From a virus, in the IMG/VR virus record IMGVR_UViG_3300006738_000094, positions 1 through 23,044 of that record: DNA of 23,044 nucleotides, one strand, 5' to 3'. How positions within the stretch are numbered: position 1 is the first letter of the stretch; each line of letters begins with the position of its first letter. Below the pieces are notes generated by a model. The model was not told the origin of the DNA and did no database searches. It saw only the letters and a list, made by a program, of their open reading frames with translations. The position numbers were made by a program, and so were the translations under genes. Below are positions 1 to 8,580 of the stretch, piece after piece.

Positions 1-2220
1 ACTTGTTCTTGTACTACCATCTTGAAACCTTCGTATATAATATTTATATGAACCACTCCCGTAACTTGTCGGATACCAATATCCGTATGAATCACCTGGT
101 TCTACTAAAAATCCTGGTTTTACTTGTAAATCGTGTTCACCTATAAGAGCGTCTCCACCTCTATCAACGTTATATGTAGTAGTAAATGCATCTCCATTAA
201 ATCCTAATACATTATTATTTAACTGTATTCTAAAATCTTCTCCTGTAAATGCTTCACTTGTTCCTGCTAATGCTCCGCCATCGTATCCTTGTGCTCTTTG
301 ATAAACTCCCATTGAACCACTTGTTTGAGGTTGACCAAATGAACTTGCAGTATGATATAAATAAGTATACGTTGCCAATGTAGAACGGCTTGATGCTCTA
401 TTTCTTCCTCGTACACCAACTGTAAATGTAGAATCACTAACTCCAGATTGATTTATGTTTTCTCCAGTACCACCACTTAGTGTATATAATGCTTTATGAT
501 TATAAACATCCGTTCTATATGGAACTGTAGAAGTTGCCCTTACTGTCGCTGAAGAACCTGACCCATCATAAACCGCGGCCGCTGTTTGAATTGTTCCACC
601 ACTTGTACTCAAATCATCAATTATCGAACCCGCAACTGAACCTACACCAACTGAACCTATTGTATCATCTGCTAATGTTGATGATGCCGCATATAATGGA
701 TCAAATAATCCGTGAACTGACGCACTTAATTGATAAGTAGCTCCGATTAAATATGGTGCACCACTTAAACTTCTACTTGTTGCAGTTAAATAACTTTGAG
801 TTACTGCTGTTATACCTAAACTATTACTTCCAATATCACTTTCTATTTGATCAATTGGTGCCCAAAATCTATTTTTATCTGTTCCATTTTTAAAAGTATA
901 ATCTGATTGTGAACCGGTAACTATACCTACTTTTGAATCATGAAAATTATAATAACCACTTGCGGAAACACTTGTAAAATCTGTAGCTCCAGCTTTATAT
1001 GTTCTTGTCAGAGAACCACTTAATGTTGTACCAGCAACATCTGCAAATTTACCATCTTGATATGCCGCCGGTATAACTGCCGGCTGTGAAGTATTAATTT
1101 TTGCTAATGTTAATCCATTTGATGTACCAAATGTACTTATGGATAAATCTAATACAGATTGTGTAGTAAATGTATTTGAAGTAGCACTTGGTGTAGAAAT
1201 ACTACCTGTATCACTAAATGAGTGTGTTGTATGTACTCTAACTTTAAATTCAGTTTCAGCACCACTTGATAATCCACCCAAACCAAATAATTCACTATCA
1301 ACTGATGAACTTACAGTTCCAGTACCTGTTGAATTAGAATCAAAGTCTACATAATAAGTTGGACCATTATCGTGATATACAGAAATACCACTAAAAATAG
1401 TTGTCCCATCAGCCACCCATTGTTTAGTAACCAAGTATTTCAATGTAGCATTAGTACTATCATAACTTTGAGGTAAATATCCATCACAACTATCAGTACT
1501 ACCTAAATTATTTTCATTTGTATCTATACTACCATAAGTTAAAGTATTAGGTGACGCGTCTGCTACATCTAAAGAATGACTTAAAACACCTGACATAAAT
1601 CTTAATATTTCAGATACATGAGTAGTATTATCAAAATTATTAAAATAACTACCTCCTAAACTTACTCCCCATGGATTAGAAGTCGGATACCCATTCTGAA
1701 CATTATTAGTATAAATTGCGGTTGAACCAGTAAACAAACTTGTTGCTGTAATTGAACCTGATACTCCCATACTTCCAGTAATTTCATGTGCGTTATCAGA
1801 TTTTAATCTTAGTTTTACATTAGAATCAGTCTCACCATCTATTCTAAAAAGTATACTACTATCAGAACCATCAGCATCAATATCCGCAGACATTGTAAGG
1901 TGAGTATTTTTAGTATTAATATCACCTGCAGGTATCCAAGCTGACCCATCGAAAAGTTTTAACAGCCCATCAGTTGTATTAAAATACATCATTCCTTCTT
2001 CAGTTGCCCCTAATCCAGTAGGATCAGCTGAGGCTGATGGTAACAACATACCTGCTTTCGGTCCCATTAATACTGTTAATGATGCAGAAGGATGAGCAGT
2101 AGCAGAACCGGAATATGTACCGATAACTACTTGGTCACTAAGTAGTGTTTGGTTCGACCCTGAAAGAGTGAATGAACCTGTAAAATTAGGATCTAATTGC
2201 TTGCTGTCTATCAACGCCAT
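1..2220 (-). CDS. Large fibre-like virion structural protein (3' end beyond window)
   Basis: The minus-strand frame from ATG at 2220 stays open for 740 codons to the window edge; I read triplets over much of it, including the last 1,000 bases, and met no stop. The protein begins MALIDSKQLDPNFTGSFTLS and is rich in Ser, Gly, Thr and Asn, with almost no Cys. Residues 76-92 (GMMYFNTTDGLLKLFDG) match a segment common near the N-terminus of phage tail-fibre proteins. Around residues 150-165 is a GSMGVSGSITATSLFTGS-like stretch, related to the repeats of the two proteins encoded upstream. The composition fits a beta-rich trimeric fibre or other adsorption structure on the virion. Its start lies inside the end of the upstream zinc-ribbon gene (35-base overlap). 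Fibre type and length are unknown because the C-terminus is missing. Confidence 0.85.
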   Translation of the reverse strand, partial: MALIDSKQLDPNFTGSFTLSGSNQTLLSDQVVIGTYSGSATAHPSASLTVLMGPKAGMLLPSASADPTGLGATEEGMMYFNTTDGLLKLFDGSAWIPAGDINTKNTHLTMSADIDADGSDSSILFRIDGETDSNVKLRLKSDNAHEITGSMGVSGSITATSLFTGSTAIYTNNVQNGYPTSNPWGVSLGGSYFNNFDNTTHVSEILRFMSGVLSHSLDVADASPNTLTYGSIDTNENNLGSTDSCDGYLPQSYDSTNATLKYLVTKQWVADGTTIFSGISVYHDNGPTYYVDFDSNSTGTGTVSSSVDSELFGLGGLSSGAETEFKVRVHTTHSFSDTGSISTPSATSNTFTTQSVLDLSISTFGTSNGLTLAKINTSQPAVIPAAYQDGKFADVAGTTLSGSLTRTYKAGATDFTSVSASGYYNFHDSKVGIVTGSQSDYTFKNGTDKNRFWAPIDQIESDIGSNSLGITAVTQSYLTATSRSLSGAPYLIGATYQLSASVHGLFDPLYAASSTLADDTIGSVGVGSVAGSIIDDLSTSGGTIQTAAAVYDGSGSSATVRATSTVPYRTDVYNHKALYTLSGGTGENINQSGVSDSTFTVGVRGRNRASSRSTLATYTYLYHTASSFGQPQTSGSMGVYQRAQGYDGGALAGTSEAFTGEDFRIQLNNNVLGFNGDAFTTTYNVDRGGDALIGEHDLQVKPGFLVEPGDSYGYWYPTSYGSGSYKYYIRRFQDGSTRTS

Positions 2221-2518
2221 ATTCTATCTCTTCTTTTTTTCTATTTTCCCACCATACTGTTATAGATTGTGAAATTTTCTTTCTATGTTCAACCGTTTTA
2301 GGTTTTTTCATCTTTTCAATAGTTTCCAATGTAAGTTTTCTATCCATTTGTGCACACGATTTACATACAGAATTGTTACCTACTGCTCTGTCAAAACTAT
2401 CCTTTCTTGTATAGGTTAACATCCTACCACAATCTGGACAGGGTCTATTTTTGCGGTTCTTCCAGCTACGCTTCCGCATTTCTTCTTCTTGTTTCCCACC
2501 CTCTTTTTGCACTTTCAC
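2186..2518 (-). CDS. Small zinc-ribbon protein with NUMOD3-like segment
   Basis: A 110-residue basic protein. Two CxxC pairs (Cys27/Cys30 in CPDCG and Cys52/Cys55 in CKSC) suggest one zinc-binding unit. Residues about 68-88 (EKMKKPKTVEHRKKISQSI) resemble the NUMOD3 DNA-binding repeat found beside GIY-YIG and HNH homing endonuclease domains. No catalytic HNH or GIY-YIG core is visible, so it may be a degraded or catalytically dead homing-endonuclease relative or a small DNA-binding regulator. The start is uncertain: GTG at 2518 gives 110 residues; ATG at 2479 (MRKRSWKN) would give 97, and neither has a well-spaced Shine-Dalgarno. It sits between two fibre-type genes and its end overlaps the next gene's start by 35 bases, which is unusual for this module. 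Confidence 0.6.
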   Translation of the reverse strand: MKVQKEGGKQEEEMRKRSWKNRKNRPCPDCGRMLTYTRKDSFDRAVGNNSVCKSCAQMDRKLTLETIEKMKKPKTVEHRKKISQSITVWWENRKKEEIEYGVDRQQAIRS

Positions 2519-2545
2519 TTAACACTTTGTGCATTTTAGGTGTGT

Positions 2546-2553
2546 TATTTATT
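2546..2553 (-). promoter_or_regulatory. T4-late-promoter-like octamer upstream of the zinc-ribbon gene
   Basis: The minus strand reads AATAAATA, one mismatch from the T4 late -10 element TATAAATA, about 28 bases before the GTG at 2518. Orientation agrees with transcription of the downstream genes. AT-richness makes chance matches common. Confidence 0.35.
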
Positions 2554-2574
2554 GCTTTGTATATTCTCATACTA

Positions 2575-2582
2575 ATAAATAT
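2575..2582. promoter_or_regulatory. Recurrent intergenic AT motif (site 1 of 6)
   Basis: The + strand reads ATAAATAT in the gap between the 276-residue protein gene and the zinc-ribbon gene, about 57 bases upstream of the latter. The same octamer occurs in five other gaps. It looks like a T4 late -10 element, but on the strand opposite to the genes. Confidence 0.4.
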
Positions 2583-2608
2583 CAAACAATGGTAAAAGAA
2601 AAGTTGGC

Positions 2609-3439
2609 CTATGAATTAAATTTCCCAAAAGCTACTATTTCATCACCGCCTTCTAAATTATATCCAATAGTATCATTATCAACTTTTAATAAAAATAATG
2701 AACTACTTTGTTCAACAGTTAACGAATCATGTTCCATCATCATACCATTTAGAAAAAACATAAAATCTTCTTCAGAAGTACTTGTAAATCCACTGGGAGC
2801 TGATGCTGTTGCTGTAGTAAAACTTGCTGTACTAACACTTACAAAACTACCTGTATGTGCAAAACTTTTTCTATGATATGTTTGAAAATCACTTGTGTTA
2901 TCATCTGCATAATTTTTAACTGCATTTTCTGTAACTACAGTTACAGTACCTTCATCTGCTAAAGTAGTATCATTTGAAATTTCAGGTATTTCATTATCAT
3001 TTAAAGTTATTGAACCTGTTGCTGATAAACTTCCAGTAAAAACTTGTTCATCATCTATAGTATCACCAAATCGTGTAGAACCACTCTCGAATAAAGTAAG
3101 TGATTGTGTTAATTCACTTTCTATTTTTTCTGCAGTTAAAATACCACCAATTGTTAAAGTATCTGAAAGAGTTAAATTTTCTGTAATACTTAAATCTCCG
3201 GTTTGAGTAAACGAACCGGTTATCATATCATTATTTAATTTTAGAGTTCCATTATCTATTATTAAAGGATTAGCTGTTACTTGATTAAATTGGACTTCTG
3301 AACCGGAGCCCACAGCTTGACCTATTGAAAAGTTTACATCTGTTCTTGATTCTACAAATAATTCAACGTCTGCTTGATCAATTGTAAAACCTGTCCCATT
3401 TTTGAAGATGATTGGGTTTTTAAGTTTATAAATCGGCAC
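2609..3439 (-). CDS. Fibre/whisker-like structural protein, paralogue of the gp15-fusion C-terminal domain
   Basis: A 276-residue beta-rich protein that aligns over nearly its whole length with the C-terminal half (about residues 290-561) of the protein encoded just upstream. Shared landmarks are SIGQ near residue 38, TIGGI.TAE at 96-104, GSTRFGDTIDD at 120-130, FTGSL, a TASAPSG segment at 211-217, FFLNG...MEHD at 228-238, LLKVDNDTIGY at 250-260, and the terminal GKFNS. The FGDTxDD/FTGSL repeat is typical of marine myovirus fibre-like proteins. The start is GTG at 3439, supported by AGGAG about 9 bases upstream (AGGAGATTTAAGG). It lies 11 bases after the gp15-like gene and probably is co-transcribed with it. 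Likely a neck, collar or fibre component; exact position in the virion is inferred. Confidence 0.83.
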   Translation of the reverse strand: MPIYKLKNPIIFKNGTGFTIDQADVELFVESRTDVNFSIGQAVGSGSEVQFNQVTANPLIIDNGTLKLNNDMITGSFTQTGDLSITENLTLSDTLTIGGILTAEKIESELTQSLTLFESGSTRFGDTIDDEQVFTGSLSATGSITLNDNEIPEISNDTTLADEGTVTVVTENAVKNYADDNTSDFQTYHRKSFAHTGSFVSVSTASFTTATASAPSGFTSTSEEDFMFFLNGMMMEHDSLTVEQSSSLFLLKVDNDTIGYNLEGGDEIVAFGKFNS

Positions 3440-3450
3440 CCTTAAATCTC

Positions 3451-5136
3451 CTATGAATTAAATTTGCCTATCGCCAATATCTCATCATCACTTTCTAAAT
3501 CATATCCTATACTATCATTATCTACTTTTAATAAAAGTGTAGAACTTGCCTGTTGGATTGTAATTGCGTCATGTTCCATATATTGTCCATTGATAAAAAA
3601 TACAAAATCATTTTCAGTCGTAGAAGTCATACCACTCGGTGCTGAAGCTGTTACAGCTGTAAAACTAGCAGTAGATGGTACTGTAATTGAACTTGTATTT
3701 TTTACAAATTGTTTTCTTAAATAAGTTTGCTGTGTAGATGTCGCATCATCTACATAATTTTTAACTGCATTTTCTGTAACTAAAGCTGATGCATCACTGT
3801 CTGCTAAAGTAGTATCATTTGATATATTTGTTACAGAATAGTTGTTCACACCTAATGAACCGGTGATTAATAAACTACCTGTAAAATTATGGGTATCATC
3901 AAGTGTATCACCAAATTGTGTAGAACCACTTGCATATATTATTGAACCACTAACAAATTCTGTATGAAATTCTTGTGCAGTTACTATACCACCTATTGTA
4001 GCATTACCATCTATAGTCAAATCACCAGTAGTAGTTACTGAACCTGTTATATTTATATCACCAGTAATACTACCACCATCATATGTTACACTATCTAATA
4101 CAAGTGAACTTGCAGATACTTGAGCGAATGTTACATTAGCTGTTGTAGCTACATCCTGTCCAATAGATATTTCTTGTTCTAAACGAGCCGCACCCTCAAA
4201 TAGAATACCATCTCTTGATAATGTTACTCCTGTACCTGCGTTAAGTACTAAAGGATATGTTAAAGTTACTCCTAGAAAATCACTTGGTGTCCCTGTTCCA
4301 ATTGTATCAACACCATCTTCTAATTCTTGTAAAAATTGTCCTGTTTTACCAGCTTGCTTAGTTACTTTAACATCAGTTTCCATTCCAAAAATAACTTTTT
4401 TTGGTGTTAAAAATTTCTGTGTTGTTGAACGATGGTCAAAATTACTTTCTGGTAACAAATATCCTCTTAAAGTAACTGAAAAAGTAGTTCTAACTAATCT
4501 TTCAACATCTGCAACTTCTGTAGCATCGGTAAAATTATCTATACTACTTCTAAATCTTAATTTATCAGGGTCACCCCAATAAGCTCCATCTGAATATATA
4601 ATCCTCTCAACAATTTTATTCATTTGTTCAATGTATGTTGTCCAAACAATAAAATCATAACTTAAAGTTACATAATCAGGAAAAGCTACATTATAATATT
4701 CTCTTTGTGGTAACAATCCTATTTGAGTTGAAAAGTTATCATAACGATTTACATCTGAAAATTTCTTTTCAAAGGTATAAAATAAATGAGGATCATTAGC
4801 GTCTAACTTATCTTGTGGAACCAGTTCATCTTTTTCAATAGATGTTCTACGATACGCGATAACTGGAGTTATAATTTGTCTCTTTTTATCTTTCATAAAA
4901 CCATCACGTTGAATTGATTTCCAACGTTCAGGTGATGCGTACATTAGTGGAACTTTTACATTCTCACCATTATCTAATACTGATGGTTTTATAACTTTTT
5001 CAAAATAAAACATAATTGCACTATCCATATCCATTAAAGTAACAGATGGATTTTTTACGTCATCATTTGAACGCGAATATAAATATCCTCGATTTAAAAC
5101 TCTTTGTTTTCTTGGTAAAGGTTTATTTGCAGGCAT
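3451..5136 (-). CDS. gp15: gp15-like tail terminator fused to a fibre-like C-terminal domain
   Basis: 561 residues, about twice the length of T4 gp15 (272 residues). Residues about 30-255 resemble T4 gp15, the protein that caps the tail sheath and tube and joins tail to head: I aligned VPLMYAS (62-68) with T4 VPITYAS, the YDFIVWTTYIEQMNKIVERI block (160-179) with T4 YELSIFTRYEDDMFQIVEQI, and the TTFSVTLRGYLLPE end (217-230) with T4 SLTFEVNGWMYPP. Residues about 290-561 form a beta-rich fibre-like region with GSTQFGDTLDD (404-414), FTGSL (418-422) and the FFINGQYMEHD (513-523)/GKFNS ending, paralogous to the next gene. ATG at 5136 overlaps the previous stop as TAATG, suggesting translational coupling. 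The gp15 assignment is by remembered similarity, not by a search. Confidence 0.88.
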   Translation of the reverse strand: MPANKPLPRKQRVLNRGYLYSRSNDDVKNPSVTLMDMDSAIMFYFEKVIKPSVLDNGENVKVPLMYASPERWKSIQRDGFMKDKKRQIITPVIAYRRTSIEKDELVPQDKLDANDPHLFYTFEKKFSDVNRYDNFSTQIGLLPQREYYNVAFPDYVTLSYDFIVWTTYIEQMNKIVERIIYSDGAYWGDPDKLRFRSSIDNFTDATEVADVERLVRTTFSVTLRGYLLPESNFDHRSTTQKFLTPKKVIFGMETDVKVTKQAGKTGQFLQELEDGVDTIGTGTPSDFLGVTLTYPLVLNAGTGVTLSRDGILFEGAARLEQEISIGQDVATTANVTFAQVSASSLVLDSVTYDGGSITGDINITGSVTTTGDLTIDGNATIGGIVTAQEFHTEFVSGSIIYASGSTQFGDTLDDTHNFTGSLLITGSLGVNNYSVTNISNDTTLADSDASALVTENAVKNYVDDATSTQQTYLRKQFVKNTSSITVPSTASFTAVTASAPSGMTSTTENDFVFFINGQYMEHDAITIQQASSTLLLKVDNDSIGYDLESDDEILAIGKFNS

Positions 5137-5621
5137 TAAATACTCCGTACTCTTTCAATATTTAAATGAGATATTCTTACTAAGAATGCATTACATACAA
5201 CTGAATGGTTGTAGTCAGTTTGTCCACCAACTAATTGATTTTCACTTATAGAAGAAATTTCCCAATATCCACTATTCCAATCAATTATATCACCTATTTC
5301 AACAACATAACCCATATCAACTAAAGTTTGTCTTATAAATGAAAACAATCCTGTTTGTGCTAAATCTGGTCCAAACTCATCTGTAGTTGTAATTTGGTCA
5401 TCTGATGCAATTAAACATGATACTTGAACACCTGGATTATATACTTTACCATCTGCTGTTTCACCGTACATATTGACTTCTGTATCATAAGCTGATATTT
5501 TATAAATAATTACTGGTTGATATATAATACCGTCTTTACCAGCGCTCACATCTCCTACGAGCTCCTGGTTAAACTTTTTTATAGTATCTATGTCTTTTTG
5601 TGGATAAAAGCGACTTGGCAT
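5136..5621 (-). CDS. gp14: Neck protein, gp14-like
   Basis: 161 residues, between the gp13-like and gp15-like genes, exactly where T4-like phages place gene 14. The N-terminus (MPSRFYPQKDIDTIKKFNQELV) and the mid-protein pattern (YKISAYDTEVNMYGE; DLAQTGLFSFIRQTLVDMGY; EIGDIIDWNSGYWEI) resemble short gp14-like head-completion proteins of marine T4-like phages. T4 gp14 itself is longer (256 residues). It should join gp13 in closing the DNA-filled head and making the docking site for the tail. ATG at 5621 lies 4 bases after the gp13-like stop. The assignment rests mainly on position; a different small neck or head-completion protein is possible. Confidence 0.75.
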   Translation of the reverse strand: MPSRFYPQKDIDTIKKFNQELVGDVSAGKDGIIYQPVIIYKISAYDTEVNMYGETADGKVYNPGVQVSCLIASDDQITTTDEFGPDLAQTGLFSFIRQTLVDMGYVVEIGDIIDWNSGYWEISSISENQLVGGQTDYNHSVVCNAFLVRISHLNIERVRSI

Positions 5622-5625
5622 TTTG

Positions 5626-6777
5626 TTACCCTACATAAATTGGATATGGAACTTTTTGTAATTTCTCTTGTAAAAATTCAGCCTCATCTTTATCAGCTTC
5701 TAACAATGCTCGTCTACTTGTTTGTTCTAACATTTCTCTTAATTGAGTTGTTAAAGCTTCTTTTTCAGCGGCTGCTTCACCTCTTAAGGTATCTCCATCT
5801 AATGAAGTTTCAGCATTTGGAATGGGAATAGCTCCATATTTAGAACGAACCATCCCAAGTAATTCTTTTGTAAGAGCTAATCCATACTTTCGAATCCATT
5901 GTTTACCAACATCATTAATAAATTGATATTCCATATTATCATAAGGAACATTTGAAAAATCTGACACTACATCTGCAGAACCACTATATTCAGTAATTAA
6001 TGGATTATCTCTTTCTGAAATATCTACATAATCAAAGTATAGTGTTCTATTTTCAGTAGGATCTGGAAATACTCTTAATTTATTATTTACAAGTGTAAAA
6101 GTATATGCTGATTTTCTAATAGTATCATTCAATTCAATTGCTTGAACTCTTAACAAATCTTCAAATATTGGCATCAAAGTAAAAGATACTGCTGGAGAAT
6201 AACCCCCAAAACCAAATCCTTCAACTAAATTTATTGTACCATATCCAGTTGTAGCATATGGATCAAAAAATCTTTGCATTGCGGGAGTAGATTCATAATA
6301 AACTCTTTTAACTTCTATAGCTCCACTTCCACTTTTATCAGTAAAAAGTGTATCTAAATTATATTCTTGTGAACCACTTACTACATTTATTGATCCTTTT
6401 TTCCAATCTACATCACCACCTACACCTGCTTCTGTACCATATTGTTTAGATAAAAATACAGTTCTACCCATTGTAGGTGTAACTCTTTTATGAGTAACAT
6501 TTGACCCTGTTGCCTGTCCTGTAAGATGTAATAAATTATCTTTAATATTAAACTGATTAACTTGAGCAGAGTATTCTGTAACTGATTCTTCAAAACATGC
6601 GTAAAATGAACCAGATTGTAACTCAACTGACATAATTGGATAACCTAACCTACGTGATGCCCAATCTGCGAATTTATCAGCTGATGATGTAAATTCATTA
6701 TCTGAATCATATAATCCCCAAGGAGTATCACCTGATGAAAATGAACTACTACCAGCCCATATTGGTTCCTGTGCCAT
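5626..6777 (-). CDS. gp13: Neck protein, gp13-like
   Basis: 383 residues; T4 gp13 is 309. The segment ADWASRRLGYPIMSVELQSG near residues 37-56 and the C-terminal LALTKELLGMVRSKYGAIPIP with the following charged helix (AAEKEALTTQLREMLEQ) are features I associate with gp13-type neck proteins of marine T4-like phages. In T4, gp13 and gp14 form the neck that seals the head after packaging. The gene is the first after the gp23 terminator. ATG at 6777 has AGGAG 6 bases upstream (AGGAGAATAATATG). An AT motif at 6812-6819 and an AATAAATG at 6799-6806 (minus) lie in the leader, so a promoter here probably restarts transcription for the neck-tail genes. Confidence 0.8.
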   Translation of the reverse strand: MAQEPIWAGSSSFSSGDTPWGLYDSDNEFTSSADKFADWASRRLGYPIMSVELQSGSFYACFEESVTEYSAQVNQFNIKDNLLHLTGQATGSNVTHKRVTPTMGRTVFLSKQYGTEAGVGGDVDWKKGSINVVSGSQEYNLDTLFTDKSGSGAIEVKRVYYESTPAMQRFFDPYATTGYGTINLVEGFGFGGYSPAVSFTLMPIFEDLLRVQAIELNDTIRKSAYTFTLVNNKLRVFPDPTENRTLYFDYVDISERDNPLITEYSGSADVVSDFSNVPYDNMEYQFINDVGKQWIRKYGLALTKELLGMVRSKYGAIPIPNAETSLDGDTLRGEAAAEKEALTTQLREMLEQTSRRALLEADKDEAEFLQEKLQKVPYPIYVG

Positions 6778-6798
6778 ATTATTCTCCTAAATTAAATA

Positions 6799-6806
6799 CA
6801 TTTATT
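6799..6806 (-). promoter_or_regulatory. Weak late-promoter-like octamer upstream of gp13
   Basis: The minus strand reads AATAAATG (two mismatches from TATAAATA) 22 bases before the gp13-like ATG. It lies just downstream of motif site 2; either or both could serve as the -10 element. Confidence 0.25.
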
Positions 6807-6811
6807 CATTA

Positions 6812-6819
6812 ATAAATAT
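6812..6819. promoter_or_regulatory. Recurrent intergenic AT motif (site 2 of 6)
   Basis: ATAAATAT on the + strand, 35-42 bases upstream of the gp13-like start and just downstream (in gene direction) of the gp23 terminator, the expected place for a new promoter. Minus-strand context is CTTTATATTTATTAATGA. Confidence 0.45.
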
Positions 6820-6836
6820 AAAGAACTACAAGAAAC

Positions 6837-6868
6837 AAAAAAAGGGTGAGTATAAACCCACCCTTTTT
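6837..6868 (-). terminator. Rho-independent terminator after gp23
   Basis: The minus strand has GGGTG (6863-6859), a 10-base loop, CACCC (6848-6844) and a run of seven T (6843-6837). The flanking A5/T5 extends the stem, so it can also work in the other direction. It lies about 40 bases after the gp23 stop and separates the capsid unit from the neck unit. Confidence 0.88.
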
Positions 6869-6907
6869 ATTTAGTTGTACCCTAAGTACAGCCTATATTG
6901 CTAACTA

Positions 6908-8560
6908 TTAAACATAGTTTACATCAGCAACAATGACTTTACCATAGAATTCCGGACGCACGATTTTCTTCGCGTATCTGGTCATCACACCCTTACGAGG
7001 TGTGAAGTTCTTAGGATCATACACCAATGGTGTCATGATAAGAGGTACATACGGTGCATATACAGCACCAGTTTCGAGGAAATTACTTCCACGGAAACCA
7101 ACAAGAATCACATTCTCAAATTGATATGGGTTCTTGTAAACTGTATAGCGATTGTTCAACATACCGGCTTTCTGTACGCCCATTGCGTAAGACTTAGTTG
7201 TTGCGTCTCCATCTGCAGATGTTGCATATCCAGGAATAGATTCGAGGACTGTAGCTGTTTCAGGTGAAACAACCATCCAGTTAGCACCACCACGGAGTGT
7301 CTTCTGATGAATCGCATTACTTACACTTTGGATTTTGTTTCCAAGAGTCTGGAACCACTCACCTTTAGTGTATGCATTAGATGCACCTGAAGATTCTACA
7401 AAGTTTGTATTGGCTGAATTATATTCATAGCCAACTCTTGCAGACCAACGTTCTGTCTTAGCTGCTGCGTTCAATCGAAGCATATCAAGTATTTCAAGAT
7501 CAATTTCCATCGAAACATACTCACTCAATAGTGAAGTAAGTTCTGCTTCAGCGTCAACACTATGATAAGCGTTAAGGTCTTGAGCTAACTCAGGAGTCCA
7601 AACTGCTTTCAGTTTACGTGTTTTTGCTACTATTGGAATAGATCGCATTGAAATATCAATCTCAGGTATACCAACATCAGTTTCAGGGTTTGAAGTCAAA
7701 CCACTGGATGCTTCAAAGTCACCACGTGTTACATCAGTCGGCGCTTTATGATAGCGTACTGAAACTGTAGCGACTGGTGTCGCTGAGCCTTCATCAACAA
7801 TAAATCTCACATGAGATAAAGAAGTATCAGAAGGTGATACTTGAGTTCCACCTGCTTTTGAACCAGATATAGTTTTAGTATATGCTGGATAGTAAGCTGT
7901 AAAAGCTTCTGAACCTGTTGGTTCCCAAGCTCTTGCGCCTTCATAATCAGGGTTGCTAAAATTAGCTTTCGGTATATCATATCTTTTCAAGCTACTTGCT
8001 GCTATTGACGCGGACAATGAAGGTTCAAAGTCTACATCAGACCAATTAGCTGAGCTAGATATAATAGTTGCTACTGCACCTGTTACTGATTCGTTGATTG
8101 AATATCCAAATGCACCTGCTCCGTAGAGACCCGCTGTAGGATCACTATCAGAACCAGAAGTTACACCGAATACCTGCTCACCGGCGGTTACGCCAGGTTG
8201 AGCTGTACCGTATTTGAAATCAAGATAGAAAATCAGACCGGAAGGAAGATTCATCGGTTGAACAGAAACGAATTCCTGTGCTGCCAATTCACCAAAGATT
8301 TTACGAACCAATGGTAATGCGACGCCAGACCATTCTTCAGAATTAGATGATGTACCTGTAGAACTTGCTTCATCAATCAATTGACGAGCTTGGTTCTCAA
8401 GTAAACATGCCATTCCTTGAACTCTCTGTTCTTCGTCTATACCTTCCAACAATCCTGTCGGTTCCCATTTCTTGACCAAACCACGGGTTTCTTCCATGCG
8501 CTGACGATACGGATTGAATCCGTCCATCAACTTTTCAATTGTACCAAGATTTTTAGACAT
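6908..8560 (-). CDS. gp23: Major capsid protein, gp23-like
   Basis: 550 residues, close to T4 gp23 (521). The N-terminal region ends in QARQLIDEASSTGTSS: cleavage after Glu64 (I-D-E|A) would match maturation of T4 gp23 after Glu65 by gp21. Downstream features include VALPLVRKIFGELAAQEFVSVQPM (about 80-103), which is highly conserved in gp23 proteins, and a C-terminal region with GFRGSNFLETGAVYAPYVPLIMTPLVYDP-type HK97-fold sequence. It forms the hexamers of the head. ATG at 8560 has GGAG 7 bases upstream, the gene follows gp22 closely, and it ends before a strong terminator. The gene is visibly richer in G+C than its neighbours. Confidence 0.97.
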   Translation of the reverse strand: MSKNLGTIEKLMDGFNPYRQRMEETRGLVKKWEPTGLLEGIDEEQRVQGMACLLENQARQLIDEASSTGTSSNSEEWSGVALPLVRKIFGELAAQEFVSVQPMNLPSGLIFYLDFKYGTAQPGVTAGEQVFGVTSGSDSDPTAGLYGAGAFGYSINESVTGAVATIISSSANWSDVDFEPSLSASIAASSLKRYDIPKANFSNPDYEGARAWEPTGSEAFTAYYPAYTKTISGSKAGGTQVSPSDTSLSHVRFIVDEGSATPVATVSVRYHKAPTDVTRGDFEASSGLTSNPETDVGIPEIDISMRSIPIVAKTRKLKAVWTPELAQDLNAYHSVDAEAELTSLLSEYVSMEIDLEILDMLRLNAAAKTERWSARVGYEYNSANTNFVESSGASNAYTKGEWFQTLGNKIQSVSNAIHQKTLRGGANWMVVSPETATVLESIPGYATSADGDATTKSYAMGVQKAGMLNNRYTVYKNPYQFENVILVGFRGSNFLETGAVYAPYVPLIMTPLVYDPKNFTPRKGVMTRYAKKIVRPEFYGKVIVADVNYV

Positions 8561-8580
8561 TATATTTCTCCAAAAAATTA

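Noticed and set aside
36-52. ATATTTAT-type motif inside the fibre gene
   Set aside because: It encodes a Tyr/Lys/Ile stretch and is not near a gene start; chance in AT-rich DNA.
534-740. Small + strand frame
   Set aside because: It lies opposite the large fibre gene; His/Leu-rich composition is typical of an antisense shadow.
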